A stretch of 64,000 nucleotides of DNA from DASRDZ01 sp035652335. GTDB taxonomy: Bacteria > Chloroflexota > Dormibacteria > Aeolococcales > Aeolococcaceae. The stretch is taken from the NCBI GenBank assembly GCA_035652335.1, contig DASRDZ010000078.1, positions 1 through 64,000 of the forward strand. The letters run 5' to 3'. A model generated the notes under the pieces. That model was not told where the DNA came from, searched no databases, and worked only from the letters and a program-made list of their open reading frames with translations. The position numbers and the translations under genes are program-made. The first letter of the stretch is position 1. The number at the start of each line of letters is the position of its first letter. Shown here piece after piece: positions 61,930 to 64,000 of the stretch.

Positions 61930-64000
61930 ATGCGCGAGGTATCCCCGGACGAGCTGCGCAGGCGCGTGGACCCTGCGCAGCTCCCCTTCAGCTCCACCGC
62001 CGAGCTGACCGGACGTGACGGCACCATCGGCCAGCCGCGCGCGCTCGACGCGCTGCAGTTCGGGCTGGAGATCCGCAGTGCCGGCTTCAACATCTTCGTG
62101 GTCGGCGCACCGGGATCGGGCCGCCTCACCACGGTGCGCGACCATCTGCGCACGCTGGCCGCGCAACGGCCGACGCCCGACGACTGGGTGATCGTCCAGG
62201 ACTTCGGGCAGCCCGACCGTCCCCGTGCGCTGTCGCTCCCGGCGGGCCGCGGACGCACCCTGGTGCGCGACCTCGACGGGTTCGTCGAGACCGCGGAGCG
62301 CGAGATGCGGCGCGCCTTCGAGAGCGAGAAGTACCAGCAGGATCGCGCCGCCCTGGTCGAGGCCGTCGAGAAGCGTGAGCAGGAGATGCGCCGCGGCGTC
62401 GAGCAGTTCGCCGCCGAGCGCGGCTTCGGCCTGCAGTTCATCCCCAACGGGATCGCCGTGGTTCCCCTGGTGAACGGGCGCCCGATGGAGCCGGAGGTGA
62501 TCGAGCACCTCCCCGCCGAGCAGCGCAACGACCTGGAGCGGCGCAGCCACGAGATCCACGAGCAGATGCAGGCCGACGCGCGGGTGATGCACACGCTCGA
62601 GCACGAGGGCATGGAGAAGCTCGCCGACCTCGACCGGGCGGTCGCCATGGCCGCCATCGCCGCTCCGCTGCAGCTGCTGCGCGAGCGCTATGCCGACGTC
62701 GCCGCGGTGGCGGCGCACCTCGACGCCATGGAGCTCGACCTCGCCGAGCACGTCGGCGACCTGCGCCGTCGCGCCCAGCCGCAGGAGGCCGCCACCGGCA
62801 TGCTCGGCCTGATGTCGATGGTGGAGCGCGAGGAGACCAGCACGCGCTACCGCGGCAACCTGCTGGTCGACAACGGCGGCGCCACCGGCGCGCCGATCGT
62901 CGTCGACCGCAATCCCACGTACCACAACCTCGTCGGCCGCATCGAGTACCGCTCCCGGCTGGGGTCGATGGTCACCGACTTCCTGCAGGTGCGCGCCGGC
63001 TCGCTGCTGCGCGCCAACGGCGGCTTCCTCGTCCTCGAGGCCGTCGACGTGCTCAACCAGCCGTTCGCGTGGGAGGGGCTGAAGCGGGCGCTGCGCAGTG
63101 GCGAGGTGAGCATCGAGAACCTCGGCGAGCAGCTCAGCTTCGTGCCCACCGCGACCCTCCGCCCGCAGCCCATCCCCATCGACGTCAAGGTGGTGATCAT
63201 CGCCACCCCGCTGGTCCACCTCCTCCTCCACCTGCACGACGAGGATGTGCGCGAGCTCTTCAAGGTGAAGGTCGACTTCGCCCCCGACATGTCGTGGGAC
63301 GACGAGCACGTCATGGACTACGCGGAGGCGATCGGCCGCTGGGTGGAGGCGCACGGCCTGCGCCACTTCGACCGCGGCGCGGTGACCCGCGTCGTCGAGC
63401 ACGGTGCGCGGCTGCGCGAGGACCAGCGCAAGCTGTCGACGCGCATGCTGGAGATCAACGACCTGGTCACCGAGGCCAGCTTCTGGGCGACCAGGTCGGG
63501 GCACGACCTGGTGCAGGCGGAGGACGTCGACACCGCCGTGCACAAGAAGGAATACCGCTCCAACCTCGCCGAGGAGCGTCTCGGCGAGATGGTCGACAAC
63601 CGCACCCTCACCATCGAGACGGCGGGCAGCCGCACCGCGCAGCTCAACGGGCTCACCGTCGTCGACCTCGGCGACCACTCCTTCGGCCATCCCGTGCGCA
63701 TCACCGCGACGGTGGCGCCCGGGCGGGGCAGCGTCGAGAGCATCGAGCGCCAGGTGGAGCTGTCAGGGCCGAGCCACTCCAAGGGAGTGCTCATCCTCAG
63801 CGGCTACCTCTCCGGCCGCTACGCGCAGAAGGCGCCGCTGGCGCTGCGGGCGACGCTCACCTTCGAGCAGTCGTACGACGAGGTCGACGGCGACTCGGCG
63901 TCGTCCGCCGAGCTCTACACGCTGCTCTCGGCGCTGTCGGGGCTGCCCGTGAAGCAGAGCGTCGCGGTCACCGGCTCGGTCGACCAGCGCGGCGACGTCC
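61930..64000 (+). CDS. LonB-like ATP-dependent protease, 3' end cut by window edge
   Basis: 690 codons are visible. The N-terminal AAA_32-type region has the arginine P-loop typical of this group (VGAPGSGRLTTVRDHL) and a long helical insert (about 110-270). The second ATPase part has GGFLVLEAVDVLNQPFAW and DVKVVIIATPLVHLLLHLHD. The Lon proteolytic domain begins near residue 580 (LTVVDLGDHSFGHPVRITAT). The catalytic Ser lies in DGDSASSAELYTLLSALSG near 657; the partner Lys is beyond the window. AGGA before the ATG supports the start. It degrades damaged or regulatory proteins in the cytosol. Confidence 0.92.
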   Translation, partial: MREVSPDELRRRVDPAQLPFSSTAELTGRDGTIGQPRALDALQFGLEIRSAGFNIFVVGAPGSGRLTTVRDHLRTLAAQRPTPDDWVIVQDFGQPDRPRALSLPAGRGRTLVRDLDGFVETAEREMRRAFESEKYQQDRAALVEAVEKREQEMRRGVEQFAAERGFGLQFIPNGIAVVPLVNGRPMEPEVIEHLPAEQRNDLERRSHEIHEQMQADARVMHTLEHEGMEKLADLDRAVAMAAIAAPLQLLRERYADVAAVAAHLDAMELDLAEHVGDLRRRAQPQEAATGMLGLMSMVEREETSTRYRGNLLVDNGGATGAPIVVDRNPTYHNLVGRIEYRSRLGSMVTDFLQVRAGSLLRANGGFLVLEAVDVLNQPFAWEGLKRALRSGEVSIENLGEQLSFVPTATLRPQPIPIDVKVVIIATPLVHLLLHLHDEDVRELFKVKVDFAPDMSWDDEHVMDYAEAIGRWVEAHGLRHFDRGAVTRVVEHGARLREDQRKLSTRMLEINDLVTEASFWATRSGHDLVQAEDVDTAVHKKEYRSNLAEERLGEMVDNRTLTIETAGSRTAQLNGLTVVDLGDHSFGHPVRITATVAPGRGSVESIERQVELSGPSHSKGVLILSGYLSGRYAQKAPLALRATLTFEQSYDEVDGDSASSAELYTLLSALSGLPVKQSVAVTGSVDQRGDV

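Overview
The window is very GC-rich DNA (my estimate is near 70%). Genes are densely packed, often start with GTG and are often joined by 4-base ATGA or GTGA overlaps. Several lipoproteins have lipoboxes, and there is an L,D-transpeptidase, a GerMN/Gmad2 lipoprotein, long secreted repeat proteins and a LonB-like protease. Together these point to a soil-type, high-GC, probably single-membrane bacterium such as Actinomycetota, Dormibacterota or a related Chloroflexota-like lineage. The phylum is an inference. No rRNA, tRNA, insertion sequence, phage gene or CRISPR array was seen.

Layout. 1-4.6 kb: a partial PH-like protein, a zinc-ribbon membrane protein, a secreted protein of unknown function, and a tandem HD-GYP/LuxR regulator. 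4.7-11.2 kb: a secreted lactonase-type propeller, an ECF sigma factor with its anti-sigma-like partner, a secreted CocE-type hydrolase, a dienelactone hydrolase and an internally shortened glyoxalase-fold gene. 11.2-16.6 kb: a large membrane protein, a PH-like protein, a serine hydrolase and a divergent TetR regulator. 16.6-24.7 kb: a branched-chain amino-acid-type ABC importer compressed into four coupled genes, including an MFS-LivF fusion and a LivH-LivM-LivG fusion. 24.8-31.5 kb: a set of enzymes that fits D- to L-amino-acid conversion (M20 hydrolase, PucR regulator, GNAT, N-succinylamino acid racemase-like enolase, N-acyl-D-amino-acid deacylase). 31.5-46 kb: an L,D-transpeptidase and two giant surface proteins transcribed divergently, plus a small secreted protein. 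46.1-51.4 kb: acetyl-CoA synthetase, pyruvate dehydrogenase-type E1alpha, E1beta and E2, and an acyl carrier protein. 51.4-53.6 kb: tandem universal stress protein, cupin and GNAT. 53.6-56.9 kb: a secreted IPT-repeat protein with a 14-repeat propeller-like half. 57-64 kb: an ABC-2 exporter, a DHFR-family reductase, a methyltransferase, a flavin-binding PPOx-type protein, a GerMN/Gmad2 lipoprotein and a partial LonB-like protease.

How it fits together. The most coherent unit is 16.6-31.5 kb. An importer for small amino-acid-like solutes lies next to enzymes that could deacylate N-acyl-D-amino acids, succinylate D-amino acids, racemize the N-succinyl compounds and hydrolyse them to L-amino acids, under a PucR-type regulator. 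The second theme is the cell surface: several very long secreted beta-propeller, Ig-like and beta-helix proteins share G-rich ribosome binding sites. The third is acetyl-CoA supply, with a carrier protein built into a pyruvate dehydrogenase operon.
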